Origin: Notolepis coatsorum
Taxonomy: Eukaryota; Chordata; Actinopteri; Aulopiformes; Paralepididae
DNA: 64,000 nucleotides
Direction of reading: 5' to 3'
Assembly: GCA_963971535.1 (NCBI GenBank)
Contig: OZ020588.1
Span: forward strand, 120,201,005-120,265,004
The translations under genes were made by a program, and so were the position numbers. Of this stretch, positions 11,874 through 22,850 are shown piece by piece. Within the stretch, counting starts at the first letter, position 1; every line of letters begins with the position of its first letter. The notes beneath the pieces are model-generated. The model ran no database searches. It worked only from the letters and a program-made list of their open reading frames with translations, and had not been told where the DNA came from.

Positions 11874-12159
11874 TAGGGATGTCCGATATTATCGGCCGAC
11901 CAATAATATCGGCCGATATCGGCAGTAAAATGTGATATCGGAAAATATCGGTATCGGTTTAAAAAAAGAAAAAAACAATAACAATATTTGTTATATATAT
12001 ATCCAGTGAAATTATTAGTTACCTGAAATTATTCAGTTTTTTGGGGGGGGGGGGGGGGGGAAACCCTGCATATATCGGTATCGGTTGATATCGGTATCGG
12101 AAATTAAGAGTTGGACAATATCGGAATATCGGTAAAAAAGCCAATATCGAGCATCCCTA
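11874..12159. mobile_element. Short hAT MITE, 286 bp (TAGGGATGTCCGATATT ends)
   Basis: Ends TAGGGATGTCCGATATTATC and ATATCGAGCATCCCTA. Perfect 8-bp duplication ATCAAAAC at 11866-11873 and 12160-12167. The interior repeats ATCGG and TATCGG and has a G-run at 12042-12060. It interrupts the gypsy gag. Confidence 0.9.
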
Positions 12160-12684
12160 ATCAAAACGGTTACATTGTTTGTCTCGCTCCGCAGAGCTGA
12201 GCGTGAGAGCGCGGAGTTGGGCAGTGGTCTCCTCTAGTGAGTGAGAGTGTTGGTTTACCAGAGTGGCGTGTCCGTTGATGATGGTCCGGAACTCTCTCAA
12301 TTCTCCGGAATCCTGTGGTGCTGGACTCGTCATTTGGTCGCAGTGTTCTGTTAGGGCAGCAGTGGCGGGGCCCAATAGCAGAACACAGGAAGAGAGAGAA
12401 TGGAGCGTTTTAGGTTGGTTTTAATAAAGGCACCAGGCAGACAGGCATGAATGTACAGGAATGTACAACAGGTGCACTCCTCATGCAGCACAGTAACGTC
12501 CAGGTGGGTGGTGTCTCGGGAGACAGTGTAGCTCGGGAGCGGTGGTCCTGGGCACAGGGAGAACAAAGGTTAGGACAAGGCAGGCAATAGGGAAAGAGCA
12601 GCAAGGCTATTGTGCGTCGTCGTACTTAGGTTGTTAGGATAACACTGCGACGAGGGACGACAGGATCTGTGGGTTGATGTAGGG

Positions 12685-14364
12685 CAGGGGTGGCCAACCA
12701 GTCAGAGACTAAGAGCCACAAAAAAATGACTGTGGTACCACAAAGAGCCACACCATATACCAGCGTTTCTCAACCTTTTTTTTCAGTCACGGCACCCTTC
12801 ATGTGTTTATAGGTCTCACCCTCTGGCCTCTGAAGTTGCTAATGTCTTTTTTATTTGGGCCTCACAGGGTTAAAAGTACCCTGTGAGACCCACGGTTGCA
12901 AAATTACAAAATCACTTTTAGCCATTTAAAAAAATAATGTTTATTTAAAAAATGTTAAAGGGGAACTATTTTACTATTTCTTTCACTATTTGGGCACTTT
13001 TACACAATTCCTGTGAGTCTATGGAACACCTAGGTTTTTTTTTTTTTAAATGCATTGTTTTGTATTTCTAATCAAGTACTAAAAACCGCATTTTTCTACC
13101 TCAAACCGTTTTGAGGCTGGGCTCCAACCACTGTGTGGCCTGGTGCCAACTGCCACATCAACTGCCACATTATTATGCAGCTGAGAAATCTCTGACATCA
13201 CAGATATGCACATTTTCAGATGACTCAGTTCAGTGAGGGTGAATATTGTGAGAGGAGAATTGGAAGAATTCGCCAATATGAGAATTAGAGACATATATCC
13301 TATTAATATAAGTCCACATAGCTAAGAAACAATGGTAAACACTGAAAAAAGCCATTTATAAGATAGTTCCCCTTTAAGCACATGTATAGTCAATTGGTCC
13401 TGTTGTTCAGCCTCACAATGCTATTTGATAGTAAATGTGTTTATATGTCCCACCCTCTGGCCTCTGAAGTTGCTAATTTCTTTTTAATTTGGGCCTCACA
13501 GGGTTAACCTCTAAAGCCCGAGATATACAGTAAAAGTGTATATTTTCAGCATTATGTTTGTTTACCAATTATTTTAACTGTTATTAGTGAAATATAAGAT
13601 TATAGAAATCTCAGGGCATTGAGTCGGAAACCGGTGCATATTGACAGGAGGAAGTGGCACAGCCAAAAGTGAGTGTAGTCTTTTGAAGGAAGAGACTCAG
13701 GGCTTTCAAATTTCGAAAAACTACCCTACCCAGCCCCTGTCAATCATCTGACTTCTGGATTTACTTTTTAATTTCTCTTATTTTTTGGGATTATCTCCCA
13801 CAAACCTGAACGTTATTGCCATAAAACAGAACGCAGTTAGTTTCTCTACCTTTCTGTGAACGTCTTGCAAAAAACGGTGTTGCAATATGATGAATAATGG
13901 TGGAGAAATTTACATTATAAAAAAGATGGCAGAATTCAGTACTGTATCTACAAAACCTTCTGTTTAATCATCTTCCCTTTATTCATTTGCTTAGATTTTT
14001 CAGGTCTGGTCAATTTTAGCATGGTGTTATTTACAGTCAAAGATATATATTTTTTTTAAATAGAATTGATATTCTCCTTTGGTTCATTACAATTTACTCA
14101 AGCCTAGTAACAGACACACTATTTCTGACACTGATCCATATATGTCCCTAGATTCAGATACCAAGAACATGCAAATGGACCATTTAAAAAAAAAATTTAA
14201 ATGTTTATTCTACGTCCTTATGGAATGAGTGACATAAAAAAAAAAGGTTAAAAAAAAAAGGTTAAAAAAAAAAATTTTTTTTTTTTTTTTTGTGGATGGA
14301 AGAGCCGCACATTGACGGGCAAAGAGCCGCATGCGGCTCGCGAGCCGCGGGTTGGCCACCCCTG
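12685..14364. mobile_element. hAT element (CAGGGGTGGCCAACC ends), 1.7 kb
   Basis: Perfect 15-bp inverted ends CAGGGGTGGCCAACC / GGTTGGCCACCCCTG and the 8-bp duplication ATGTAGGG at 12677-12684 and 14365-14372. Near both ends are AAGAGCC/GAGCCGC motifs. Inside, the block CACCCTCTGGCCTCTGAAG occurs twice (12819, 13451) around a nested TTAA MITE. No transposase is seen. Confidence 0.88.
12959..13373. mobile_element. TTAA-flanked MITE (AGGGGAACTAT ends)
   Basis: TTAA at 12955-12958 and 13374-13377 encloses perfect inverted ends AGGGGAACTAT and ATAGTTCCCCT. The 415-bp insert interrupts the 12685-14364 hAT. The superfamily is uncertain: TTAA suggests piggyBac type, but the end sequence is not the CCC-type. 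Confidence 0.68.
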
Positions 14365-14506
14365 ATGTAGGGGCTGTTGATGAGGGAATCCCTCACAGCT
14401 GCGCTGATTGATGTCCCTCTGGCAGCGTGGGGATGCTGCCCATATAAGGGTGTGGAAGCAGGAGGGAAGAGGAAGGCTCTCGCCGTGATTATGACACACC
14501 TTGGAG

Positions 14507-15082
14507 TAGGGCTGGGCGATATAACTAAATAAATATCGCGATATATTTTAAAATAGTTTTTCTTTTTTTTTTTTACCTGCAACAGGGCAGTTTTAAAACC
14601 AGAGACAGTGGACAGACTTGTCTTTATTGCCTGCAACTTAAAGTAATGGCTTTGCTTGTCCAAATGACAATACTGACCAAATTGAGATTTATTTTGTTTG
14701 CTTTCTAATTTAAAATACAGTTTGAAACCGTCTGTACACAGTAGGCTATGTGTGCTAGCAGAACTAGACTCCAGTCACGAGTCACGGTGGTTTGTCCACC
14801 AAAAAAGCGCCAAAAGATCGAAAATAATCTAGCAGAGCCAGAACTGTTCAACTCCCCTGGAGCCACAGCCAGCAGAGAAGCCGGTTTACTTTCGCTTTTA
14901 AACCAGCTGCAGCCTGAGAACTGGGGTGTGAGGGTATGTAACACTAAAGATGGCGGCAATGACAAAGAATTGCTGCAAAATAAACATACATCTGTACTTC
15001 GATAATTATCGATATCGAGAAATATGATAACATTATCATATCGTTATCGCGCTATGATTTTTTTCCATATTGCCCAGCCCTA
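14507..15082. mobile_element. hAT MITE (TAGGGCTGGGCGATAT ends), 576 bp
   Basis: Ends TAGGGCTGGGCGATAT and ATATTGCCCAGCCCTA with perfect 8-bp duplication CCTTGGAG at 14499-14506 and 15083-15090. The internal frame at 14748-15005 includes VTVVCPPKKRQKIENN, which could be a remnant of an ancestral transposase N-terminus, but this is weak. Confidence 0.9.
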
Positions 15083-15603
15083 CCTTGGAGCATAAAGTGA
15101 GTTGCGAGCCCCGCTTTGTTTTCAGTTCTATTCTTAGCCTGCTCAGCGCAATTGATTACATATGCTATGAAAAGCACCAAATTCTCAGAATGAATCACCA
15201 CTTGATCCACCAGCCACTCTGAATGAATCACTTCTTGCCCCGTTGGTTTCCCAGATTACTGCTTTCCTTTTTATTATATAGATCCACTATTTGCACAGCC
15301 TCAGCATATGTCATGTTTTTAGCTGATCTCACCTGTTGTACTACCACCGCCTTTTTACTGACCGGACAGCCACCATAGCCAGCTGTATGGTCCCCACCAC
15401 AATTACAACATTTCCTCAATGCACCCTCTCTCCACACTGTCCATATTCATTGTCCCCCCCACACTTTCCACATCTCTGTCTACCTTTACAAACTGCAGCC
15501 ACGTGACCAAACCTCTGACATTTGAAGCATATAATAGGCTGAGGGATATATTCACGTACTGTGAAACTCATGAACCCTATCATTACTCTCTCTGGCCATG
15601 TTC

Positions 15604-16124
15604 TGTGAGTGTAATTTCACATTCTCTCTTTGTAAAGTCAGGCTTTCTGTTTAGACACTACACCCATTCATCAGGCTTGATAAGGCTGATAGTCAAGGTC
15701 AGCATCTGCGAGGGCCCCTTTTACACTTCTTGCATAAACCTGTCTTCCGTCTTCCGATGCCCATATAAGACTTGACCCAATCAGAGACGATCGAATGAGG
15801 CGTCTCTATTTTACTGTGTTATAACCCATTACACTATTGCTTTGTTTTCAGACTAAAACTCTGCCAGACTAAAAGTCCCTCCGTACGGAGGTACTGAATA
15901 TTTTCAGACTAAAAGTCCCTCCGTACGGATGTACTGAATATTTTCTTCTCAAATAAACCTGTGTTCATTTAACGTGAGTATTCCGACTACCATTTATCTC
16001 CTGGCTTCATTATTCTGAATACCTGATTCGCAGTGTGACCCTGTTTTAGGCTGCCTTGATGCCCGTGGAGAACCTGTCGTGGTTTGACATTAATGCATTC
16101 CTGGAGACGTCAAAATCCACGACA
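15604..16124 (+). mobile_element. Solo LTR, 521 bp, 4-bp target duplication GTTC
   Basis: It starts TGTGAGTGTAATTTCAC and ends CCACGACA, flanked by GTTC at 15600-15603 and 16125-16128. Removing it restores an open LINE ORF1 across the junction. A TATAAG box (about 15764) and AATAAA (about 15951) point to the plus orientation. Between them is a tandem pair of TCAGACTAAAAGTCCCTCC units, each with a CCGTACGG palindrome. The last 50 bp form an inverted repeat (CTGTCGTGG...CCACGACAG). A 4-bp duplication fits a retrovirus-like or gypsy-like integrase, but no internal region remains. Confidence 0.68.
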
Positions 16125-16230
16125 GTTCTCTCTCTAAATTCCACCATCACGACTTACTTTCCACTCTCACCCCATCTCGCTTTGCCATTAGTCTTTTCAT
16201 ATCCACAACTGTTCCTCCTTCAATGACTAT

Positions 16231-16704
16231 TTTTTTTATCTACTTTTTCTCCCATTTTCTATTTTTCACCCATCCCAATTTCGTATCATCCAATTCAACC
16301 CTCCCCTGTCTCGAACGCTGTTTCTTGCCTCCCACAAGCCGGCTGCAATGTGGACTAAGTCATACATAGCACGAGTCCCCTCCGATACTCGAGGTAACAG
16401 CAGTCGCATTTTTTCACCTGCGCGGTGCAATCTTTCAGCGTCAGGGGTCTGCGCTTTGGAGGGGCGCCGCCCCCATTGCTTCCTGATTCTACTGTGCAGG
16501 CGCACCAACCGACCTGTAGGAGTCGCTGTCCACAACGCCCGATCCCCACCCATCAGTTTCCCACCCCCTAATACTGCCAATGTGTATTAGTACGGACGAC
16601 CAGCTAAACTGAAAGCAATGTGGAGCGCTGGGCTCGAACAGGCGAACCCAGCGTCTCCAGTATTCGTGGTGAGCGCCTTGCCCACTGCACCACGTAGCCG
16701 CCCT
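16231..16704 (-). mobile_element. tRNA-derived SINE with target duplication
   Basis: On the minus strand the head reads GGCTACGTGGTGCAGTGG (box A-like) and GGGTTCGCCTGTTCGAGCCC (box B-like), about 75 bp, followed by a 390-bp body and the tail AGTAGATAAAAAAAAT. Direct repeats CTTCAATTACT (16705-16715) and CTTCAATGACT (16220-16230) flank it, matching at 10 of 11 positions. It lies in the LINE ORF1 remnant. The head is not a functional tRNA gene. Confidence 0.7.
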
Positions 16705-17577
16705 CTTCAATTACTCTTTTAACACATTGGCGGCCACTGGGATGCGTCTAATATCACTCTAGACGACCAGCATATGTAAACAGACTTGCACAGTCCGTGG
16801 GGCTGTTTGTAGAGCTAAATCTATACTTTATAGTATTGCTATCTGTCCATTCTCATTGTCAATTGAGACCATAAACCGTCCCTTCAAAATGGCTTAAAGA
16901 AAAAAAAAATCATCAGTACGTTCTCATTTTATAGCGCCGTGAATATAAGCGTTATAAGGGATTCCGGCTAGGATATTTCCTGGAAGGCTGGATAAAGGGC
17001 TAATAGCTACTAACGTTATATCCAATGGCATTTCCGTTATACAGAAGCTACAGTTAAAACTCAAACTGCATATGATTGGTATGATCCTCAAGCATGTATG
17101 CATGAAAGGGGGGGGCGGGGGACATCGTTTCTGATTATTGATTACCAATAACCGTGTTCATCTCAGTAGCCACATATGCTGATCGCCTGGTTGAGTATCA
17201 TAACAAGCTCTGTTCAGCATGTAATTTACGTGAAAAAGATCTTACCATGAGCCGGTTGGATCCCCCCGAGCATTTCCCAGTTATCGATCGCCATCTGGTA
17301 GATCGATATGTCCATTGGCTGATGATATATTCCCTTACTGCATAGTGAAATCCGCGATCCAATTCCGTGCAACAGGCAATAGCGATCGTTTCAGGTGAGT
17401 AGAAAACTACATTGGAAATCCAGAAAAAAAAGACAACTTCTGCCACAGGGAACACTGCATTATCGATACAGCGCCCCTAAGAGGATCTGGCCGGTAATGC
17501 ACTTATTCGAATTCAAAGAGTAGGGTACATCTGCAGTGCAGCTCGGCGACCTTGAATAGGTTATTAACACTTTGGGT

Positions 17578-19380
17578 GCCGGGAAACGCCTAAACACGTC
17601 ATTCCCGGCCATGCTCAAGTTGCCTTACAGCGTCTTTAATATCAATATTTCAAAAATCTGGGATCGGATTCATATGTCCCCTCCGCTGGCCTGAGATCCA
17701 CCAGGAGGACCCACTGAGCTCTCTGGCGGTTCAGGAGCGCCATCTGGTAACCGATCGGCGCAATTGCTTAACAGGAAGTGCCGTAGAGGTTGTGCTGGAC
17801 GGCCGTATTACTTCCGGGCACTCGCTAATAGGTCCCGGGACTCGATCTCGACACACTACATAGCGATCGATTGCCAATAACTCGATAAACAACATGATTT
17901 GGACGTATATACCATTATACAAGCTGGAGATACCGGGTAAATCTACATCCCATAATGATACAATTTCTACTCTACGATGATCGCCCAACGGCGCGTGGAG
18001 ACTGGGGTGAGTTTTAGCGTGTAAAGTTACCGTCTTCGATACTAACTGCTATTATCAACATTTGACCCACATTAGATGATTGGTATAATGCTGCCCACGG
18101 AATTATAAACGCCCCCCTAGCCCATCCGGTCAACATCAGATGACGTGTAGTAACTTCTAGAAGTACGTCTAGTTGGAATTTTTTATATCGCGCTGATTGC
18201 CATAAAACTGTATTGCATCATCAATATAATGTATTTGGGGCTATAGATCACGTTCTGGAGAAAGCTGCAGAAAGAGATGAAAACATACTTATTCATTAGA
18301 CCAGTGGTCACCAACCCGTCGATCTTGATCGACTGGTCGATCTTTGAGACTGTCCCTGTAGATCTTTCCATGAAAATTAAAAATTCATTTATTTTTATTT
18401 TTTATAGATCTTACCCTGAGAGTCCACAATACATTACAGTTCTACTTTTGTTTTGATGTGAAAAGTGATGCTGCACTTAGCACTGACTGAGAAAGTACAC
18501 ATACAGTTCTACTTTTGTTTTGATGTGAAAATGATGCTGCACTTAGCACTGACTGCACTTAGCACTGACTGCACTTAGCACTGACTGAGAAAGTAAACAT
18601 TACAGTTCTACTTTTGTTTTGATGTGAAAAGTGATGCTGCACTTAGCACTGACTGAGAAAGTACACATTACAGTTCTACTTTATAAAATGCTAATTGTAA
18701 ATATGTTTGTCAATGTTAATAATATGAGAGTCCACATTACAGTTCTACTTTTGTTCTGATGTGAAAACTGATGCTGCACTTAGCACTGACTGCACTTAGC
18801 ACTGACTGAGAAAGTACACATTACAGTTCTACTTTATAAAATGCTAATTGTAAATATGTTTGTCAATGTTAATAATATGAGAAAGTCCACATTACAGTTC
18901 TACTTTTGTTTTGATGTGAAAAGTGATGCTGCATAAGATGACTGCACTTAGCACTGACTGAGAAAGTACATAATAGTTCTACTTTGACGTTTTAATGTTG
19001 GACCAAAGCATTGCATGTAATTAGAATACAGGCAAATAAAAGTAATTTAGTTTAAAGTACAATCTTGGCTGTCTTTTTCTCTCAACGCTTCAATAGGTAG
19101 ATCTTGCCTTCACCAAAAAAAAAAAAAAAGTGATCTTGGGCTTAAAAAGGTTGGTGACCACTGCATTAGACCATACTTTACTATGAATATGTGAATGAAA
19201 AAGTTTAACGTTGCTACACAATGAACAATACATATAGGACTTTGAATGGGCCCTAATAATGGCAATGTAGCAATAGAATTTAAAAAGTTATAGCCCTGCA
19301 AAGAAGGGGACTTTCTCTATAGACAAATAGAGCCGGCAACCTACGGTTGATAATGAATTTAACCCATGGCAGCCAAAGTG
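17578..19380. mobile_element. TTAA-flanked element T3 nested in T1
   Basis: TTAA at 17574-17577 and 19381-19384; ends CACTTTGGGTGCC and GGCAGCCAAAGTG. It is a close relative of 23814-24764: both share TTTAATATCAATATTTCAAA and GAGAAAGCTGCAGAAAGAGA. A hAT element (18302-19163) is inserted inside, which explains the length difference. Confidence 0.75.
18302..19163. mobile_element. hAT element (CAGTGGTCACCAACC ends) with internal tandem repeats
   Basis: Ends CAGTGGTCACCAACC / GGTTGGTGACCACTG, with perfect 8-bp duplication CATTAGAC at 18294-18301 and 19164-19171. The interior holds about six irregular copies of a unit with ACAGTTCTACTTTTGTTTTG followed by GATGCTGCACTTAGCACTGA. Secondary duplications of CACTTAGCACTGACTG occur at 18540-18590. 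No transposase is seen. Confidence 0.88.
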
Positions 19381-19425
19381 TTAAAATGGAATAAAAGCCA
19401 AAACAACCTTGCCACGGTCCCTTAA

Positions 19426-20342
19426 CACTTTCAGTGCCACCAGGGGGCGCACAACTTAGTGCTTGAATGCCACCATCGGCGCCAATGTTAACCTTAATAT
19501 CGCCTAATCTATGTTTTAAATTATGGCTATGTGTTTAATCTGCCCGTCGCTTATCAAAGAATTATTTTCCAGTCAGTGCTGTCAAGGCAGATTGGTTTTT
19601 TATCGCTTCATTTCCGTTTGAGAGCATTTTGAAAAGCACCCGTTTTGAGGTAAAAAACAGCCCATTCTGTGATAATCGTCTTTTACTGGAATATTCCAGA
19701 ACGTTGATATTTGTCGGCCTATTTATGAATCGTTTTCAAATAAACGCTAGATGATCAATAGTATACGTGCCCGCACGCACATTCGAGGCGCACGCTGATA
19801 ATAGTTTTCATTTCCTCATGGATTTTACAGTGAAACCGCTGGAGCACATATCAGAAAAAAGCTTATATCTTCATCAAAACGAGTCTGATTATCCTAACAC
19901 TGATAACATAGATTCCATAGATCAGATGGTATCCAACTGGTATATTCCAATTCCTGATCACCATTCGAAAAAAATCGATAAGTGTATAGATCTAACATGT
20001 ATACAGTAGAACTCATGCTTGCCGCGGCTCAGAGTCTCCAGAATGAACTCTGGTAACCCCGGCTGCATCAGTGGACTGGAAAATGTGGACTGGAATGTTT
20101 TTTTTCCCCATCCATTTTCATTGAGTCCATTCCAAAATCCCTGATGTCATCTGGGAGACGATAGGGGGCGCTTTTTTCACATCTGAACGCCGGCGGCCCT
20201 TGGGTAGGCTAGGGTAGGCTCGCGTGATGCAATATGATTTCAGATCGCTAAAAAAAAAGAAAAAAAATCTGAGAAATCTCGTGAGTGGCTTTCAACGTAA
20301 CTATCGTAAATCCGAGAAAAGCCGTGAGTGGCATAGAAAGTG
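19426..20342. mobile_element. TTAA-flanked element T2 nested in T1
   Basis: TTAA at 19422-19425 and 20343-20346; ends CACTTTCAGTGCCACC and GTGGCATAGAAAGTG. It contains one plus-strand open frame, 19767-20009 (80 codons, acidic, with DNIDSIDQMVSNWYIP). This might be the N-terminal remnant of a transposase, but I do not recognise it. Blocks are shared with 10486-10830 and 20557-20912. Confidence 0.7.
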
Positions 20343-20556
20343 TTAAGCATGGATTCGAAACACAGATTTATCCGTGGTTCGTCCCCAATGTGTTAAGAAA
20401 ATCCATGTCTTCTCCCAGGGCCACCCCTGAAATAACCCCTCTTGCGCCTCACTCTATCTCACTTCCTCTATCCCACGCCCGCAAATCTTTTTCTTTCATC
20501 ATTTTATCCTTCTGTGTTTTGTTCTTACACTTTACAAACAGCCTTCCATCTCTTAA

Positions 20557-20912
20557 CACTTTGAGTGCCAGCAGGGGGCGCCAGAAATAGCGCTTGAGTG
20601 CCAGCGCTGTAGTCAATGGGAGGGCGATCACATTTGCATAAACTATATCTTAAATTATGGCTATGTGTCTAATATGCCCGTCGCTTATCAATGACTTGTT
20701 TGCAGTCAACATTGTCGAAACGGATTGTTTTTTAATCGGTTAATTTCCGTTTTTTATACCATTTTGAAAAACGCTATTTTTTTTTACTTCCAGAAAAAAA
20801 TTAAGATTCTGCAGGAATCACACTTTACTGGAATACACAAAACACGTTGTAATTTCTCTGCCTATTTATGAATAGTTTTCAAATAAACGCTAGATTATCG
20901 ATAGTGATATAA
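20557..20912. mobile_element. TTAA-type element T2, truncated copy
   Basis: It begins after TTAA (20553-20556) with CACTTTGAGTGCCAGCAGG and follows the same interior as 19426-20342 up to AAACGCTAGATTATCGATAG. It then stops abruptly where the LINE remnant at 20915 begins. The second terminus is missing. Confidence 0.6.
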
Positions 20913-21103
20913 CCCTGGGCTGTCTCGTCTTAAAAGGGGCAACAGTGTCCATAGTAGTTTGACAGGCGTCAGTAAACCACAAGCTAAGGGTCTCAGCATC
21001 ATCACAAACTGGAATGACATCATTTGAACAGAAAACAGCAGAGAAACGCTCAGCAGTGAATGGGTTAATAATACGGCAACAGCGAGCAGAAGCGCCAGGT
21101 TTA

Positions 21104-21445
21104 ACGTAAGGTTATGAATATAACCGTAGTTCTATGAATACTAGCTTCCGCTCAGCGTCATCTGCACTAACCTCACTTTGTGCATTTGCACTGAATAAAA
21201 ATTCACAATGTACCTTTACATACCAACATTCGTCTGGCCACACCCCCATCCGCTACCTTCATAAGCAGGTGTGTGGCCACACACTCGCCTCCTTCCCAAT
21301 CTTTCACCACAAGGCGAGATCAAAGGCCGCAGTGGCGTCCAGACGCTGAGCGTCACTAGTATTCATAGAACTACGGTTATATTCATAACCTTACGTTCTA
21401 TATCATACTAGCTTCCGCTCAGCGTCATCTGCACTACGGGAGCTG
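21104..21445. repeat. DIRS-A left terminal repeat, hairpin and internal complementary region
   Basis: The 40-bp arms ACGTAAGGTTATGAATATAA... (21104-21145) and its complement (21354-21396) form a perfect hairpin around the inverted terminal repeat. ATACTAGCTTCCGCTCAGCG follows again at 21406, complementary to the right end at 31645-31687. The ACTAGCTTCCGCTCAGCGTC block thus occurs twice on the left, in addition to the inverted copy on the right. Confidence 0.7.
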
Positions 21446-21499
21446 AGCGGGAGCTTGAAGCTCGACAAATGTACCCCCTGAGGCCCCCCACAACCATCA

Positions 21500-22850
21500 G
21501 AACCGGGGAGGACCGAGCCCCCCCCGACCCTCCCTAATGGAGGATACCCCCCCTATTAGAGGACGGGAGGGAGACGGATCCGACCGTGCGAAGAGAAACT
21601 CGAGCAACTCAACGCACAGGGTGAGCAGACCGTGGCTTGACCCCACGACTACCCACACGCACAACCCGCATGCCACCAGGGAACGAACGGAAGGAACAAA
21701 CCTCGTTACCGCCCCCAAAAACACGGGGTCGAGAGCAACTCAACCCCATGGCAAGGCCGTAGCAGCGGAGCGCGAAGGAAGACCCAGACCCACTGAAGGG
21801 ACTGGATCCCCCGGAAAAAGGGGGCCCGGAGAGGACAACGATGCCACAGCATTAAGACCTCACCAGGCGGTCACTAGTGACACCGCCCCTCACATCGCCA
21901 GCGTATTCGGACAGGGCCCCTCCTCGAGCGGGCCCTTCCCCCCACTAGTACGCCGTCTGGCACACTGACCCTGGCAAACTCAGGCAGTCAGCATGGCCGT
22001 AACTCGAAGCACTCAAGAGGCTACACTACAGTGGGAGCAGGCAGTGCACCGGGGAGACGACCCCAGAAGGGGTCGATCCCTCAATCCAGGCATCAGGCGT
22101 TTGACCCGAGCCTGGAGCACTGCGGACGAGACAGGCGCCAAAGGGGTCAACTGAAAACAGCACCCCCGGCGGAAGGGGCGTATGCTGGCATTGTTGCGCA
22201 CCATGACAAAGTCTCCACCAAAAAACCCCGACCCAGAGGGGCCGAGGCAGAGAAGGCTGACACGATTGGCAGACGTCATGAACGTGCAGGGGCACACTCA
22301 ACCGGGTAACCCGGGAGTTGACTCTGCTCCAACACACCAGGGAATCAACCACCCTCTTGGTACCACATGTGGTGGTTGTTCCTATAACCCCTCAAGAAAA
22401 AACTCCAAAACACACCTGCGGGTATACACTGGCTATACCGCAGTACAAGTGTTTCAGTTTTCAAAAAGGGGTTATTCCAGGCCTACGGGTCGACGAAACA
22501 CAACTTCGGTCCGGGCCCGGCGGCTCGGGAAGCACATAGGGATGACAGAGGAGGTCCATAAGACCACCCCAACAGCCCCCTCTTCGCCATGCGTAAGAGA
22601 GGAGCGAAAAGAATGGAAAACCAGCCCCTTTATGATAACGCAGGGTACAACCTGTACCCAACAAAGGGTCTCCATAACGCCCAACCCTGTGACACCCGGG
22701 CCGACCCGGCATTTTCCCCCCCGAAAAAAGCACAAGTCCCTCAGGGTACCAGAACAGCAGATCCGCGTCCCTGGCGGACAACGGGTTAACTGACCTGGAC
22801 CAGCGTGACCAGAACCAGTCCTGTGCCCTAAGCACGCCGACATCCCCACT
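21500..22850 (-). pseudogene. DIRS-A tyrosine recombinase / RNase H-YR linker remnant
   Basis: The minus strand keeps scattered similarity to the intact recombinase of DIRS-B (59879-62095). Near 21810-21860 a SSPGP stretch corresponds to the WSSPGPFVRFY region of DIRS-B, and at the DNA level the two share GGGGCCCGG.GAGGAC and GCCRCAGCA. Around 22780 the text resembles the RNase H-recombinase linker. Frames are broken repeatedly and the H-x-x-R box is not intact. The plus-strand frames here are shadows. Confidence 0.5.

Larger units (their letters stand above)
10835..12375 (-). pseudogene. Ty3/gypsy gag remnant, interrupted three times
   Basis: Three minus-strand segments together form a gag. 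At 12375-12160: TEHCDQMTSPAPQDSGELRE, a coiled-coil-like N-terminus. At 11873-11677: PERYDGDVSKCRAFIFQCSL and KIAYLSGLLKGPALEWATAL, the Retrotrans_gag core. At 11064-10835: ADMQKVFDHP, AIRQGNRSVSEYSIEFR and GSGWND. I recognise this order from fish Ty3/gypsy (sushi-like) gag. The interruptions are a 286-bp hAT (11874-12159), a truncated LINE (11065-11599) and the TTAA element ending at 10830. Protease and polymerase regions are not seen in the window. Confidence 0.72.
12380..14496 (-). repeat. Probable gypsy LTR split by a hAT element
   Basis: On the minus strand, TGTCATAATCACGGCGAGAG begins at 14496, and the sequence carries a TATA-like CTTATATGGG. After removing the 12685-14364 hAT it continues to CTTTATTAAAACC near 12420, just upstream of the gag N-terminus at 12375. 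That position and orientation fit the 5' LTR of the gag remnant, about 430 bp. The right boundary, the TG...CA end and the primer site were not fixed, and no second copy was found. Confidence 0.4.
16723..20392. mobile_element. TTAA-flanked element T1, host of two other TTAA elements
   Basis: TTAA at 16719-16722 and 20393-20396; ends CACATTGGCGGCCACTGG and GTTCGTCCCCAATGTG. It shares its interior with 7691-8599 and 31788-32676. The part after the first insert (AATGGAATAAAAGCC) and the part after the second (GGATTCGAAACACAG) align with the matching stretches of 7691-8599. This shows that the two inner elements were inserted into it. It sits in the LINE ORF1 remnant. Confidence 0.72.
15091..20552 (-). 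pseudogene. LINE ORF1 (zinc-knuckle gag-like), split by four insertions
   Basis: The minus strand gives a single protein order once insertions are subtracted. At 20552-20397: LRDGRLFVKCKNKTQKDK and GARGVISGVALGEDMDF. At 16718-16705: KRVIEE. At 16230-16125: VVDMKRLMAKRDGVRVESKS and VMVEFRERT. At 15603-15228: VMIGFMSFTVREYIP, CFKCQRFGHVAAVC, CGKCGGDNEYGQC and CCNCGGDHTAGYGGC. At 15227-15091: LVLFIAYVINCAEQAK. Three CCHC knuckles plus the SYAEAV-like tail (MTYAEAV) are typical of jockey/I-group LINE ORF1 proteins, which bind RNA and package the element. The interrupters are the TTAA stack (16723-20392), a SINE (16231-16704) and a solo LTR (15604-16124). A stop and a frame change near 15420 and in the 16130 region add damage. 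Confidence 0.75.

Noticed and set aside
16602..16708. Possible tRNA gene on the minus strand
   Set aside because: Box A and B resemble a tRNA promoter but no cloverleaf closes; a SINE body and tail follow, with a target duplication.
21537..22793. Long plus-strand frames (143, 203 codons)
   Set aside because: They are antisense to the degraded DIRS-A recombinase region; GC-rich composition keeps them open.
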